Positions 26,861 to 35,549 of a stretch of 64,000 bases of DNA are shown here, in pieces. The stretch's first letter is position 1. Each line of letters opens with the position of its first letter. Source of the stretch: Brumimicrobium oceani (GTDB lineage: Bacteria > Bacteroidota > Bacteroidia > Flavobacteriales_D > Crocinitomicaceae); NCBI RefSeq assembly GCF_003143775.1, contig NZ_QFRJ01000013.1:1-64000 (forward strand), written 5' to 3'. The translations under genes and the position numbers were made by a program. The notes under the pieces were generated by a model. The model searched no databases and was not told where the DNA came from. It saw only the letters and a list, made by a program, of their open reading frames with translations.

Positions 26861-27874
26861 ATGAAATACGGTAAGTGGTTTGTTCGCGTTAATTGGATAA
26901 CTTTAGTTTTTATATTCCTTGTAGTCATAGCGGGAAGTTTTGTTAGAATAACAGGAAGCGGGATGGGTTGTCCGGACTGGCCAAAATGTTTTGGGCAATG
27001 GGTTCCGCCAACAAATGGTGATAATTTGCCCGAAAATTACAAGGGGATTTATAGTGAGAAACGAGCAAAAAAAGTAGAGAAGTTTAGCAATATGCTATCT
27101 GCCATCGGATTAGAAGAAAGTGCTGAAAAAATTCGTAACGACAAATCCATCCTTTATGAACAAGATTTTAATGCAAGAAAAACCTGGACAGAATATGTTA
27201 ATCGACTGTTCGGTTTTTTAGCTGGAAATGGAGTTTTGCTTGTTTTTCTATGGATAATCGCCAAGTACCGCCAAAGAAAATTAGTGGTTATTGCCACGGT
27301 TAATCTCATTTTCCTGCTCTTTCAAGCTTGGTTTGGTTCTATTGTAGTAGCAACTAATTTGGTTCCGTGGACCATAACTGTTCACCTTCTTTTCGCCTTA
27401 ATCATAATCGGATTACAACTTTATATTATTCGTCTAGTAGCTCCTTCTCAACAAAGGAATATAAAAGTAAGCAAATCATTTTACGCCTTGGTATTTTTCG
27501 TTTTTGTCGTCGTATTTGCACAGATGTTTTTAGGTACTCAAGTCCGTGAAGAAATTGACCACCTCACAAAAGCAGGAATCGGCAGAGAAGGTTGGGCAGA
27601 GAACTTGGGTATGATTTTCTTTATTCACAGGAGCTCTTCGTGGTTAGTTTTGATTTTAATGGCAGTAATGTTTTGGATATCCAGGAAAACAAAAGATTTA
27701 CGCATCATTCACTGGGCCTTCGTAATGTTAGCCATTGAATTATTAAGTGGCGTAATCCTAAACCACTTTAACGTTCCTGGGTTGGTTCAAACTGCCCACT
27801 TGCTATTTGCATGTATTCTTTTTGGAATTTTAATGATGGCGACCTTTAGATTAAAAACGAGGGAAATCGCTTAA
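26861..27874 (+). CDS. ctaA: COX15/CtaA family heme A synthase
   Basis: A 337-residue integral membrane protein that oxidises the C8 methyl of heme O to form heme A for cytochrome oxidase. The N terminus has the characteristic VRITGSGMGCPDWPKCFGQWVPP following TM1. Four to eight transmembrane segments and His residues in helices (TVHLLFALIII, IHRSSSWLVLILM, QTAHLLFACILF) match the heme ligands of the family. A soluble insert of about 50 residues (about 65-110) is typical of the Bacteroidota branch. The aldehyde dehydrogenase gene follows after 39 bases in the same direction, perhaps on the same transcript. Confidence 0.93.
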   Translation: MKYGKWFVRVNWITLVFIFLVVIAGSFVRITGSGMGCPDWPKCFGQWVPPTNGDNLPENYKGIYSEKRAKKVEKFSNMLSAIGLEESAEKIRNDKSILYEQDFNARKTWTEYVNRLFGFLAGNGVLLVFLWIIAKYRQRKLVVIATVNLIFLLFQAWFGSIVVATNLVPWTITVHLLFALIIIGLQLYIIRLVAPSQQRNIKVSKSFYALVFFVFVVVFAQMFLGTQVREEIDHLTKAGIGREGWAENLGMIFFIHRSSSWLVLILMAVMFWISRKTKDLRIIHWAFVMLAIELLSGVILNHFNVPGLVQTAHLLFACILFGILMMATFRLKTREIA

Positions 27875-27913
27875 GTTTTATATTTTTACAAGACAAGATT
27901 AAAGTACTTCAAC

Positions 27914-29356
27914 ATGGAAAAAATTCAGAATTACATCAACGGAAAATTTGTTGCACCTCAAGCAGGAAAATACTTCGACAATATAGAACCTGCAAAAGGA
28001 ATTGCCTATTCTCAAATTCCAGATTCGCAAGCGGAAGATGTTGAAGAAGCGGTAAAAGCAGCCAAGGAAGCATTCCCAAGTTGGTCTGGACTAAGCATTG
28101 AAGAACGTGGCGATTGGATGATGAAACTTTCCGTCGGAATTGCTGCAAGAATGTCTGAATTTGTTGAAGCAGAAAGTCGAGACAATGGAAAACCAATCAA
28201 ACTGGCAGAACATGTTGATATTCCACGTGCAATCTCTAATTTTAAGTTTTTCGCTACAGGAATTCAACATTACGCTTCAGAATCGCATGAAATGGTGGGT
28301 GTAGGTGTCAATTATACTTTACGCAAGCCATTAGGAGTTGTGGGCTGTATTTCTCCATGGAATTTACCTCTGTACCTGTTCTCTTGGAAAATTGCTCCAG
28401 CGATGGCAACAGGAAATTGCGTGGTTGCTAAACCGTCTGAAGTTACGCCTTACACCGCTTATTTACTGTGTAAAGTAATGGAGGACATCAACTTTCCTAA
28501 AGGAGTTTTAAATATTGTTCATGGATTTGGTCATACCGCTGGAGATGCAATTGTTCGACATGAAGTAACGAAAGCAATTTCATTTACTGGAGGAACAACA
28601 ACTGGAAAAACGATTGCTACGATTGCTGCACCGATGTTTAAAAAGCTTTCCTTAGAATTAGGTGGAAAGAACCCAAACATCATTTTCGATGATTGTGATT
28701 TTGATGAAATGATGACCACAACCATTCGCTCTAGTTTTGCCAATCAAGGTCAAATTTGTTTGTGTGGTTCAAGAATTTTCGTTCAAAAAGGAATTTATGA
28801 GCGATTCAAAAAGGAATTTGTAGAGAAAATTAAAAAGTCTAGGGTTTCCTTCCCTACTGATCCAAAAGCACAATTGGGTGCTGTAGTCTCTAAATCGCAC
28901 ATGGAGAAAGTCTTGAGTTATGTTGAACTAGCCAAAGAAGAAGGGGGAACAATTCTAGCCGGTGGACATCAAGTGAAATTAGAGGCACCTTATGATGCAG
29001 GTTTTTATATTGCTCCTACAATAATCGAAGGATTAGAATTCAATTGCAGAACGAACCAAGAAGAGATTTTTGGTCCTGTGGTTACGATTACACCTTTCGA
29101 AAACGAGGAAGATGTCTTGATGATGGCGAACTCCACCGAATATGGATTATCTGCTACGATTTGGACGAATGATCTGAAACGCGCACACAGAATGGCCAAT
29201 GACATTGAAGCAGGAATTGTATGGATTAACGCTTGGTTGGTAAGAGATTTACGCACGCCATTTGGAGGAACAAAATCTTCTGGTGTAGGAAGAGAAGGCG
29301 GCTGGGAAGCGATGAAGTTCTTTACTGAGCCGAAGAATGTCTTTGTGAAGTATTGA
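27914..29356 (+). CDS. Aldehyde dehydrogenase, probably 2-aminomuconate/2-hydroxymuconate semialdehyde type
   Basis: A 480-residue NAD(P)-dependent aldehyde dehydrogenase. The oxyanion Asn lies in ISPWNLPLYLFSWK, the Glu in LELGGKNPN and the catalytic Cys282 in NQGQICLCGS. FTGGTTTGKTIA is the coenzyme-binding segment. The substrate-site stretch WLVRDLRTPFGGTKSSG matches 2-aminomuconate-6-semialdehyde dehydrogenases, in which this Arg binds the carboxylate, so a role in tryptophan/kynurenine or aromatic breakdown is likely. Other kynurenine genes are not nearby, so a broader semialdehyde role cannot be excluded. Confidence 0.9.
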   Translation: MEKIQNYINGKFVAPQAGKYFDNIEPAKGIAYSQIPDSQAEDVEEAVKAAKEAFPSWSGLSIEERGDWMMKLSVGIAARMSEFVEAESRDNGKPIKLAEHVDIPRAISNFKFFATGIQHYASESHEMVGVGVNYTLRKPLGVVGCISPWNLPLYLFSWKIAPAMATGNCVVAKPSEVTPYTAYLLCKVMEDINFPKGVLNIVHGFGHTAGDAIVRHEVTKAISFTGGTTTGKTIATIAAPMFKKLSLELGGKNPNIIFDDCDFDEMMTTTIRSSFANQGQICLCGSRIFVQKGIYERFKKEFVEKIKKSRVSFPTDPKAQLGAVVSKSHMEKVLSYVELAKEEGGTILAGGHQVKLEAPYDAGFYIAPTIIEGLEFNCRTNQEEIFGPVVTITPFENEEDVLMMANSTEYGLSATIWTNDLKRAHRMANDIEAGIVWINAWLVRDLRTPFGGTKSSGVGREGGWEAMKFFTEPKNVFVKY

Positions 29357-29366
29357 TTTTATAATT

Positions 29367-29394
29367 ATTAATGTTTAATTTTTAAGGATTAACG
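29367..29394 (+). repeat. 28-bp dispersed repeat, copy 2
   Basis: Matches 25 of 28 bases of 1737-1764. It lies 11 bases after the aldehyde dehydrogenase stop codon. Confidence 0.45.
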
Positions 29395-29600
29395 GGGGAG
29401 TTTTGACTCTTGATGCTCAGGAATTCTAATAATATGTTTTAGGCTTGAGTGAAGTGCTTAGGTGAATATTTCTCCTGCAGTTTTTTTTTGCAGATTTCAT
29501 AATTTCCTTCTTTATACTGCGCTGATAGTTGGATTGACTTTGTAAAAATTCCAATTTTATATTTTAGCGTTTTTAACAACAAAAAAACAGTTAAGAAGAA

Positions 29601-30869
29601 TCACTTTGTTGGTCCGGTCAGAATCGAGTACAGCTCTTGCCAATCCCAATTTCCACCATACCAGCAGCCATCATAAGAAAACATTATTTTCTGCGTATAA
29701 ACGATCATTAACAAGATGATTATCCAAATAACAATTCTTAAATATTTCTGAGTATTGATTTCTCTCAAAAAAATGGCCAATGGCAAAGCCAAAACAGCAT
29801 AATATTCTACAAATGGTCTGCAGCCATAAGAACAACCGTATGTCCAATCGTGCCAAGAAGCAATAACGACTGAAATAAAAAGGAAATACGAAGCTAAAAG
29901 AATTCTTTTTTGAACAGAAATTTGCTTTAAAAAGAAAATTCCTATCAAGCTAAATATAATTAAAGGACTGTAAACGAACAATCCATTATTTGTCGAAAAC
30001 CAAATATTCAGCAGTTTAGGCGAAAACAAATTGCTAAAACCTTCATTGGAATAGGAGTAAAACAAATAGCTTCCTGAGGCATATTTCCAATACAAGAACT
30101 GAGGAATTAAAGTAACAAAAGCTGCAGCTAGCATTATTAATATTGGACCAATTTGTTTTACTAATTCTGTGATTTTAGTTTTATTGAACACGAAAAATAG
30201 AGGTAGGAGAAAAACGTTTACGGGCCTTATCACGACAATCAACCCAACGATCAAACCGAATAAAATGTACAGAAAAAAACTTTGCTTAGGCTTGAAAATA
30301 AAGGGCGACAAGTATAAAAAACAAGTAAATAAAAAGAAGGAATAAATGTGCGACATTCCAGTTTCAAAAATGGAATAATAGAACAGATTCGTTCCTAAAT
30401 ACAAACAAGTCACTGTCAGAAAAGCCACTTTTTTATGGACATGCCGGATGAGGAACAAATACAACAAAATCAATCCAAAAAACGAATAAGTAACTGCCGA
30501 AACATTAATCATTGCGTGATAGATTCTGGAAAAACCGTCAGCATCGTATCCAAAAGTTGTGGCTATAACATGAGTCGCAAGGAAAAACGGTGCTTGTAAT
30601 AATGAAACCCCGTAAGTGTATTTTGTTTTCACCTTATCATCTTCCAAGAAAAAACCATGACCAGTTTTTCGATCAATTTCTTTCGGGAAGTCTTTTGCTT
30701 CAAAATCATAAATGAAAAAGCCAGGTAAATAAACGTAATACCCTGCTTTATCTGCCCAAATTTCACTGTGATAATTCTGGACACCCGCTTTACTGTGTCT
30801 ATTCAAGGTCAGGAATAGGGTAAATCCATAAAACAGTGCAAGCAGAATTACGATGGCTTTTTTACTCAT
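29601..30869 (-). CDS. Polytopic membrane protein, possible GT-C type glycosyltransferase
   Basis: A 422-residue protein with about ten to eleven predicted transmembrane helices. The first periplasmic loop carries EIWADKAGYYVYLPGFFIYDF, and the fold layout (large first loop with acidic residues, then repeated helices) is like GT-C glycosyltransferases or ArnT-type enzymes. No DxD or ExD motif can be assigned with confidence. It is monocistronic between the aldehyde dehydrogenase and a secreted hypothetical. It could alternatively be a plain membrane protein of the O-antigen ligase type. Confidence 0.65.
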   Translation of the reverse strand: MSKKAIVILLALFYGFTLFLTLNRHSKAGVQNYHSEIWADKAGYYVYLPGFFIYDFEAKDFPKEIDRKTGHGFFLEDDKVKTKYTYGVSLLQAPFFLATHVIATTFGYDADGFSRIYHAMINVSAVTYSFFGLILLYLFLIRHVHKKVAFLTVTCLYLGTNLFYYSIFETGMSHIYSFFLFTCFLYLSPFIFKPKQSFFLYILFGLIVGLIVVIRPVNVFLLPLFFVFNKTKITELVKQIGPILIMLAAAFVTLIPQFLYWKYASGSYLFYSYSNEGFSNLFSPKLLNIWFSTNNGLFVYSPLIIFSLIGIFFLKQISVQKRILLASYFLFISVVIASWHDWTYGCSYGCRPFVEYYAVLALPLAIFLREINTQKYLRIVIWIIILLMIVYTQKIMFSYDGCWYGGNWDWQELYSILTGPTK

Positions 30870-31020
30870 GAAACTTCATCATTTTTTAAACATTGAGTAA
30901 ATATACGATTAGTGCTGAAGGCTAGGCAGAAAAACAGAATTAAATGAACAGGGAAAAATAAAGTCAACGACACCATGCTCTTTTTATTCATAAGAAAAAT
31001 CCTACGTTTCTTATCGCATA

Positions 31021-31488
31021 CTAGTTATTGTTGATAATAATAGTTGTTCCGCTATTTTTTCGGTCTTCTGAAAATCGCGAGCCATTGATAGCACAGAACT
31101 CTTTCACTGCTTTTTCAACTAGCTTTCCGTCTTCAATTAATCCAGCAGAGATAATATGTTGTGCGAGTTGTTTTTTAAAGCCCACAATTCGAATTTCGCA
31201 TTGGTCCAAATCTCCATTAAAGAAAGTGATTTCAAAATAACCAACCCTCCCTTCCGGACTTCCTGCTGTGACTTGTTTAGGGTCATTATAAAACTGCGAA
31301 TTAAAAACCGCCAACTTTTCATCATCCAGACTATACAAAGTATATCCATCAGGATAATTGCTTGAAACCATCTTAAATAAAGGATTTCCATCCAAAGTAA
31401 CAATGTCGTTTTTTACTTTAACTTTTTGTTTTTGAGAAAAGGAAGTAAATGAAATAAATAGAATGCTGAATAAAATTAGTGCTTTCAT
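31021..31488 (-). CDS. Small secreted protein of unknown function
   Basis: A 155-residue protein with a signal peptide ending TSFSQ (about residue 19). The mature part contains VKVKNDIVTLDGNPLF and GYFEITFFNGDLDQCEIRIVGFKK, beta-rich, and ends in TTIIINNN. No domain was recognised. Mature length is about 135 residues, and it is probably periplasmic. It stands alone, downstream of the dxs gene. Confidence 0.6.
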   Translation of the reverse strand: MKALILFSILFISFTSFSQKQKVKVKNDIVTLDGNPLFKMVSSNYPDGYTLYSLDDEKLAVFNSQFYNDPKQVTAGSPEGRVGYFEITFFNGDLDQCEIRIVGFKKQLAQHIISAGLIEDGKLVEKAVKEFCAINGSRFSEDRKNSGTTIIINNN

Positions 31489-31610
31489 GAGGTCTGAGAT
31501 ATTTATCGTTTAATGGAATAAAGATATAAAAAATATGTAGGTTGAAAGAGGAGTATTTTGTTTAACAAAGAAATAGAATTAAAAAATTAGATTTTCGATT
31601 TAACGAAAAA

Positions 31611-31664
31611 TAAATTACCCCATGTAGAGGCGAACGGCCGTACGCCTCTAAATGGGGTAATTTA
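31611..31664. repeat. REP-like palindrome 3' of dxs
   Basis: TAAATTACCCCATGTAGAGGCG pairs with its complement (31643-31664) with one mismatch around a centre that is itself a palindrome (ACGGCCGT). It could serve as a terminator for dxs on the minus strand, since TTATTTTTCG follows. Confidence 0.7.
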
Positions 31665-31681
31665 ATTCTACAATCTTTTTC

Positions 31682-33646
31682 CTACCCCACCAAATACTTC
31701 ACTTTTTCCTCCGAGCTCATTGAACTCACCAATTCTGGAAGCATTTCTACAACCGTTTTGATAATTCCCTTAACATCGTAACCCATATCTGCATAAAGCT
31801 CTTGCTGTGTTCCGTGGTGAATATATTCATCTGGAATTCCAAGTCTTTTTACTTTTGAAGAATATCCTTGGTCTACCATAAATTCTAGAATCGCACTTCC
31901 CATTCCTCCCATCAAACAACCATCTTCTACGGTAATTACTTTATCGAATTTTGAGAATATTTCGTGCAACAAACTTTCGTCGAGTGGTTTTACAAATCGC
32001 ATGTCGTAATGAGCAACCGAAGCGCCCATTCCTTCCAATTCTTTGATGGCTTCTTGAGCGAAATTCCCAGGGTGACCGATAGATAAAATAGCAATATCTT
32101 CACCTGTTGTTACTTTACGACCTGTTCCAACCTTCATGGCTTTCATCGCTGTTTTCCATTCGGTCATCACACCTTTACCTCTCGGGTAACGAATGCTGAA
32201 TGGTCCCATATTTTCTTGCTGCGCTGTGAACATCATGTTTCTCAATTCAGCTTCATTCATAGGTGCTGCCACAATCATATTCGGAATACTTCTCATGTAG
32301 GCGATATCGTAAGCTCCGTGATGTGTAGCTCCATCTGCTCCGGCAAAACCTGCTCTATCTAAACAGAAAACAACATTCAAATTTTGTAATGCTACATCAT
32401 GAATCACCTGATCGTAGGCACGTTGCATGAATGAAGAATATATATTACAGAAAGGCACTAAACCTTGAGTAGCCAATCCTGCGGAAAAAGTTACTGCGTG
32501 TTGTTCTGCAATTCCCACATCGAATGAACGATCTGGCATTGCTTTCATCATAATATTTAGAGAAGAACCTGAAGGCATCGCAGGAGTAATACCCATGATT
32601 TTTCCATTTTTCTCTGCTAATTCTACAATCGTATGTCCAAAAACTTCTTGGTATTTTGGAGGCTGAGGAGAACTTGGTACAATCTTTACAATTTCACCTG
32701 TTTCTTTGTTAAAAACCCCTGGCGCGTGCCATTGTGTTGGATTTCCTTCCTCAGAATATTTGAAACCTTTCCCTTTTTTGGTCAAACAATGTAAAATCTT
32801 CGGACCAGGAATATCTTTTAAATCTTCAAGTACTTTTGCTAATCCGATAACATCGTGACCATCTACAGGCCCGAAATAACGGAAATTTAGCGATTCGAAC
32901 ATGTTACTTTGTTTCAACAAACTTCCTTTCAAAGCGGTTGAAACTTTGCTCACCACCGAGCGAGCATCAGGACCAAATTTTGAAATTTTCTCCAACATTG
33001 TCCACACCTCATCTTTTACTTTATTGTAAGTATGAGAAGTAGTAATATCTGTCAAATAATCTCTCAATGCCCCGACATTAGGGTCAATGGACATGCAATT
33101 GTCATTCAAAACCACCAATAAATTGGCATCTTTTTCAAATCCAGCATGATTCAAACCTTCAAAAGCCAAACCAGCAGTCATTGCTCCATCACCAATTACA
33201 GCGATGTGTTGACGCTCTGGATGACCTTTGTAACGATTGGCAACCGCCATTCCTAAAGCTCCAGAGATGGAAGTCGACGAATGACCCACACCAAAGGTAT
33301 CGTATTCGCTTTCGCTTCTTTTCGGGAAACCACTAATTCCACCTTTCGTTCGATTGGTTGGAAATGAATCTCTTCTTCCTGTAAGTATCTTGTGTCCGTA
33401 TGCCTGATGTCCAACATCCCAAACCAATTGATCGGTTGGCGTATCAAAAACATAATGTAAGGCTACGGTTAATTCGACCACTCCTAGACTTGCGCCAAAG
33501 TGCGAATTACCAATTTCAGATACAACATCAATAATATATTGACGCACTTCCTCAGAAACTTGAGGTAATTGCTCTTCTGTTAACTTTCTTAAGTCAGCAG
33601 GATTATTGATGTCTTTTAAGAGAAGACCAGGGTTAAATTTCGTCAT
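31682..33646 (-). CDS. dxs: 1-deoxy-D-xylulose-5-phosphate synthase
   Basis: A 654-residue thiamine-diphosphate enzyme that condenses pyruvate and glyceraldehyde-3-phosphate to DXP, the entry step of the MEP isoprenoid pathway and a source for thiamine and pyridoxal. Motifs: GHQAYGHKILTGRR, GDGAMTAGLAFEGLNHAG with the ThDP/Mg segment (DNCMSIDPNVG), GPVDGHD, FCLDRAGFAGADGATHHG and the C-terminal transketolase domain. Length is usual for Dxs. A well-formed promoter lies upstream and a palindrome downstream; apparently monocistronic. Confidence 0.96.
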   Translation of the reverse strand: MTKFNPGLLLKDINNPADLRKLTEEQLPQVSEEVRQYIIDVVSEIGNSHFGASLGVVELTVALHYVFDTPTDQLVWDVGHQAYGHKILTGRRDSFPTNRTKGGISGFPKRSESEYDTFGVGHSSTSISGALGMAVANRYKGHPERQHIAVIGDGAMTAGLAFEGLNHAGFEKDANLLVVLNDNCMSIDPNVGALRDYLTDITTSHTYNKVKDEVWTMLEKISKFGPDARSVVSKVSTALKGSLLKQSNMFESLNFRYFGPVDGHDVIGLAKVLEDLKDIPGPKILHCLTKKGKGFKYSEEGNPTQWHAPGVFNKETGEIVKIVPSSPQPPKYQEVFGHTIVELAEKNGKIMGITPAMPSGSSLNIMMKAMPDRSFDVGIAEQHAVTFSAGLATQGLVPFCNIYSSFMQRAYDQVIHDVALQNLNVVFCLDRAGFAGADGATHHGAYDIAYMRSIPNMIVAAPMNEAELRNMMFTAQQENMGPFSIRYPRGKGVMTEWKTAMKAMKVGTGRKVTTGEDIAILSIGHPGNFAQEAIKELEGMGASVAHYDMRFVKPLDESLLHEIFSKFDKVITVEDGCLMGGMGSAILEFMVDQGYSSKVKRLGIPDEYIHHGTQQELYADMGYDVKGIIKTVVEMLPELVSSMSSEEKVKYLVG

Positions 33647-34029
33647 GTGTTAAAATCGTATTACCGCAAAAGTACATTTACTTATTATAGTTACAAAACA
33701 CTTTAAACTTAATTAATGTTCAAAGATTGTTTTTGAAATTTATAACGAGGTGAAATTTAAGATATTTTGGGGGAATATAAAGAAGTTTTGGGAGGTAAAA
33801 TCAATCTTTCTGCCCAAGGCCACGAGAAGCTGCGCTAAATCTCGCGGCAGCTTGGGGGATTATTGGGAGGAAAGACAAGGATTGAACTAAACTAAACCTG
33901 ATCAATCCAAAAATCAATTTTACGTAAAGCTTTTAAGCTATTTTAAGAAATGTCCTTTAGAGGCAACGGTGTAATGTCGTTTTAGTTATTTTTACAAAAA
34001 TTATTTTTGCTATAATTATACTATTTTTC
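33647..34029. other. Spacer between dxs and the SUMF1 gene
   Basis: No gene supported. It contains the dxs promoter and an imperfect GC-rich inverted repeat at about 33813-33857 (CCCAAGGCCACGAGAA against the complement of GGCAGCTTGGGG). Confidence 0.5.
33667..33697 (-). promoter_or_regulatory. Promoter of dxs
   Basis: The -7 element TACTTTTG at 33674-33667 and the -33 element TTTG at 33697-33694 are separated by 19 bases, matching the Bacteroidota sigma consensus. The start codon is 20 bases downstream. Confidence 0.7.
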
Positions 34030-34386
34030 ATGAAACATATCTTTTTATTCTTCACTACTTTTCTTACAATGGTTTACAGTACAACTTTTGCCAATAATCT
34101 GCAAATAACAAATGTAAATGCCACAACATCAACAATTCAATTTAACATTTCGTGGGATAACAGTTGGTTCACAAATAACCCGCCTAGTAATTGGGATGCT
34201 GTTTGGATTTTCATTAAGGCTCAAGATTGTCAGTCTTTCGACAAAGCCTGGGAACATGTAAACGTAAGTACTACGGCTGCTGATCATACAGCGGCAGGTT
34301 TATTAGCTGTAAATCCAGTTCCAGATGGTAAAGGTGTGTTTATAAGACGTTCAACCTTTGGTTTTGGTTCCATCCCTTCAACTTAA
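34030..34386 (+). pseudogene. N-terminal fragment of interrupted SUMF1-domain gene
   Basis: A 118-residue fragment with a signal peptide (MKHIFLFFTTFLTMVYS...FA) and a domain (LQITNVNATTSTIQFNISWD, PPSNWDAVWIFIK, KGVFIRRSTFG) that I know as the N-terminal part of about 500-residue secreted SUMF1/EgtB/PvdO-type proteins of Bacteroidota. It ends at TAA 34384-34386. The following codons, VTIKLQGTYNLANVNFEV, are in the same frame and lead directly to the ATG at 34441. So one nonsense codon splits a single gene spanning 34030-35538. Confidence 0.75.
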
Positions 34387-34440
34387 GTAACTATAAAACT
34401 TCAAGGAACTTATAATTTAGCAAATGTAAACTTTGAAGTT

Positions 34441-35538
34441 ATGGGTATTGAGATGGTTGCAGTATTAGACGGGGCTTTTGAAGCTGGTGGGTCCAGCACT
34501 TACGGTATTGCTGGAAACAACGTAACCGCTCAACCTTATAAAGTCAATTCAGAAAATAGCATTTCACAAGGCGCCTTAAAGCACAATGGTCAAGGAACAA
34601 CACATCCTACATATAACCCAGCTGTTCCTTCAGCTTTCCCTAAAGGATTTAGAAGGTTTTACATAATGAAGTACGAGATTACTCAAGAGCAATATGCTTC
34701 TTTTTTAAATTTGCTGAATTTTACACAACAAACTTCAAGAACAGAGCGCATACCTAATTCAGTGGTTGGTACTAATGCATTATCTGATCACGCATCTCAA
34801 ATCCGTAACCGTAATGGAATTCAAATTCAGTCACAGGGTAATGTAACTACTCCCGCAGTTTATGGGTGTAATTTAAATAACAATGCTACATTCAACGAGT
34901 CTACTGATGGTCATAATATAGCTTGTAATTTTTTAAATTGGCAAGATTTGATTTCTTATTTAGATTGGTCTGCATTGCGTCCAATGACAGAATTAGAGTA
35001 TGAAAAAGCTGCCAGAGGATTAACACCTGCTGTAAACCTGGAGTATGCATGGGGAAATACATCAATTACTTCAGCTGTGTCGAGTTCTCTTAGTGGCGGA
35101 GGAACTGGTGCTGAACTTTCTAATGCAACTCTAATTCCAGGTAGAGGTCTATGTGCCTATAATGGATCCTCAAGCCTTGGCCCTTTAAGAGTTGGGTTTG
35201 CAGCTACTCAAACTACTGATAGAATTGGGGCGGGAGCCTCTTATTGGGGAGTTATGGAACTTTCTGGAAATGTATGGGAGCAAACATTTTCTGTAGGATT
35301 TGCAAATGGCAACATAGCTCCTTTTACTGGAATATTGGGTAATGGTGAGATAAGTCCAAATGGTGAGGTAAATCAAACAGGGTGGAGTCTAGACCCAACT
35401 CATACTATTGTAAGAGGTGGAAACTGGGATGCATCGGCTATTTACAATCAGATTGCAAATCGTGCTAACCTAACAAATAATACTTATAATGCCAATCGAA
35501 ACAAACAGACAGGAGGAAGAGGAGTTAGACAATTTTAG
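34441..35538 (+). CDS. SUMF1/formylglycine-generating-enzyme-like domain, C-terminal part of an interrupted gene
   Basis: A 365-residue domain of the FGE-sulfatase/SUMF1 fold. It contains GIEMVAVLDGAFEAGG, RRFYIMKYEITQEQYASFLN, LSALRPMTELEYEKAARG-like segments and GVMELSGNVWEQTFSV, ending IVRGGNWDAS...GGRGVRQF. Members of this fold include formylglycine-generating enzymes and non-heme-iron oxidases; many bacterial secreted copies are enzymatically uncharacterised. Because it lacks a signal peptide when started here, it would be exported only as part of the intact gene from 34030. The T9SS repeat protein begins 11 bases downstream, so they form a pair. Confidence 0.8.
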   Translation: MGIEMVAVLDGAFEAGGSSTYGIAGNNVTAQPYKVNSENSISQGALKHNGQGTTHPTYNPAVPSAFPKGFRRFYIMKYEITQEQYASFLNLLNFTQQTSRTERIPNSVVGTNALSDHASQIRNRNGIQIQSQGNVTTPAVYGCNLNNNATFNESTDGHNIACNFLNWQDLISYLDWSALRPMTELEYEKAARGLTPAVNLEYAWGNTSITSAVSSSLSGGGTGAELSNATLIPGRGLCAYNGSSSLGPLRVGFAATQTTDRIGAGASYWGVMELSGNVWEQTFSVGFANGNIAPFTGILGNGEISPNGEVNQTGWSLDPTHTIVRGGNWDASAIYNQIANRANLTNNTYNANRNKQTGGRGVRQF

Positions 35539-35549
35539 ACCAATAAATC

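Noticed and set aside
33813-33857. Possible terminator or REP element between dxs and the SUMF1 gene
   Set aside because: The arms are imperfect, no T tract follows, and the position is upstream of dxs; kept only as a remark in the spacer entry.
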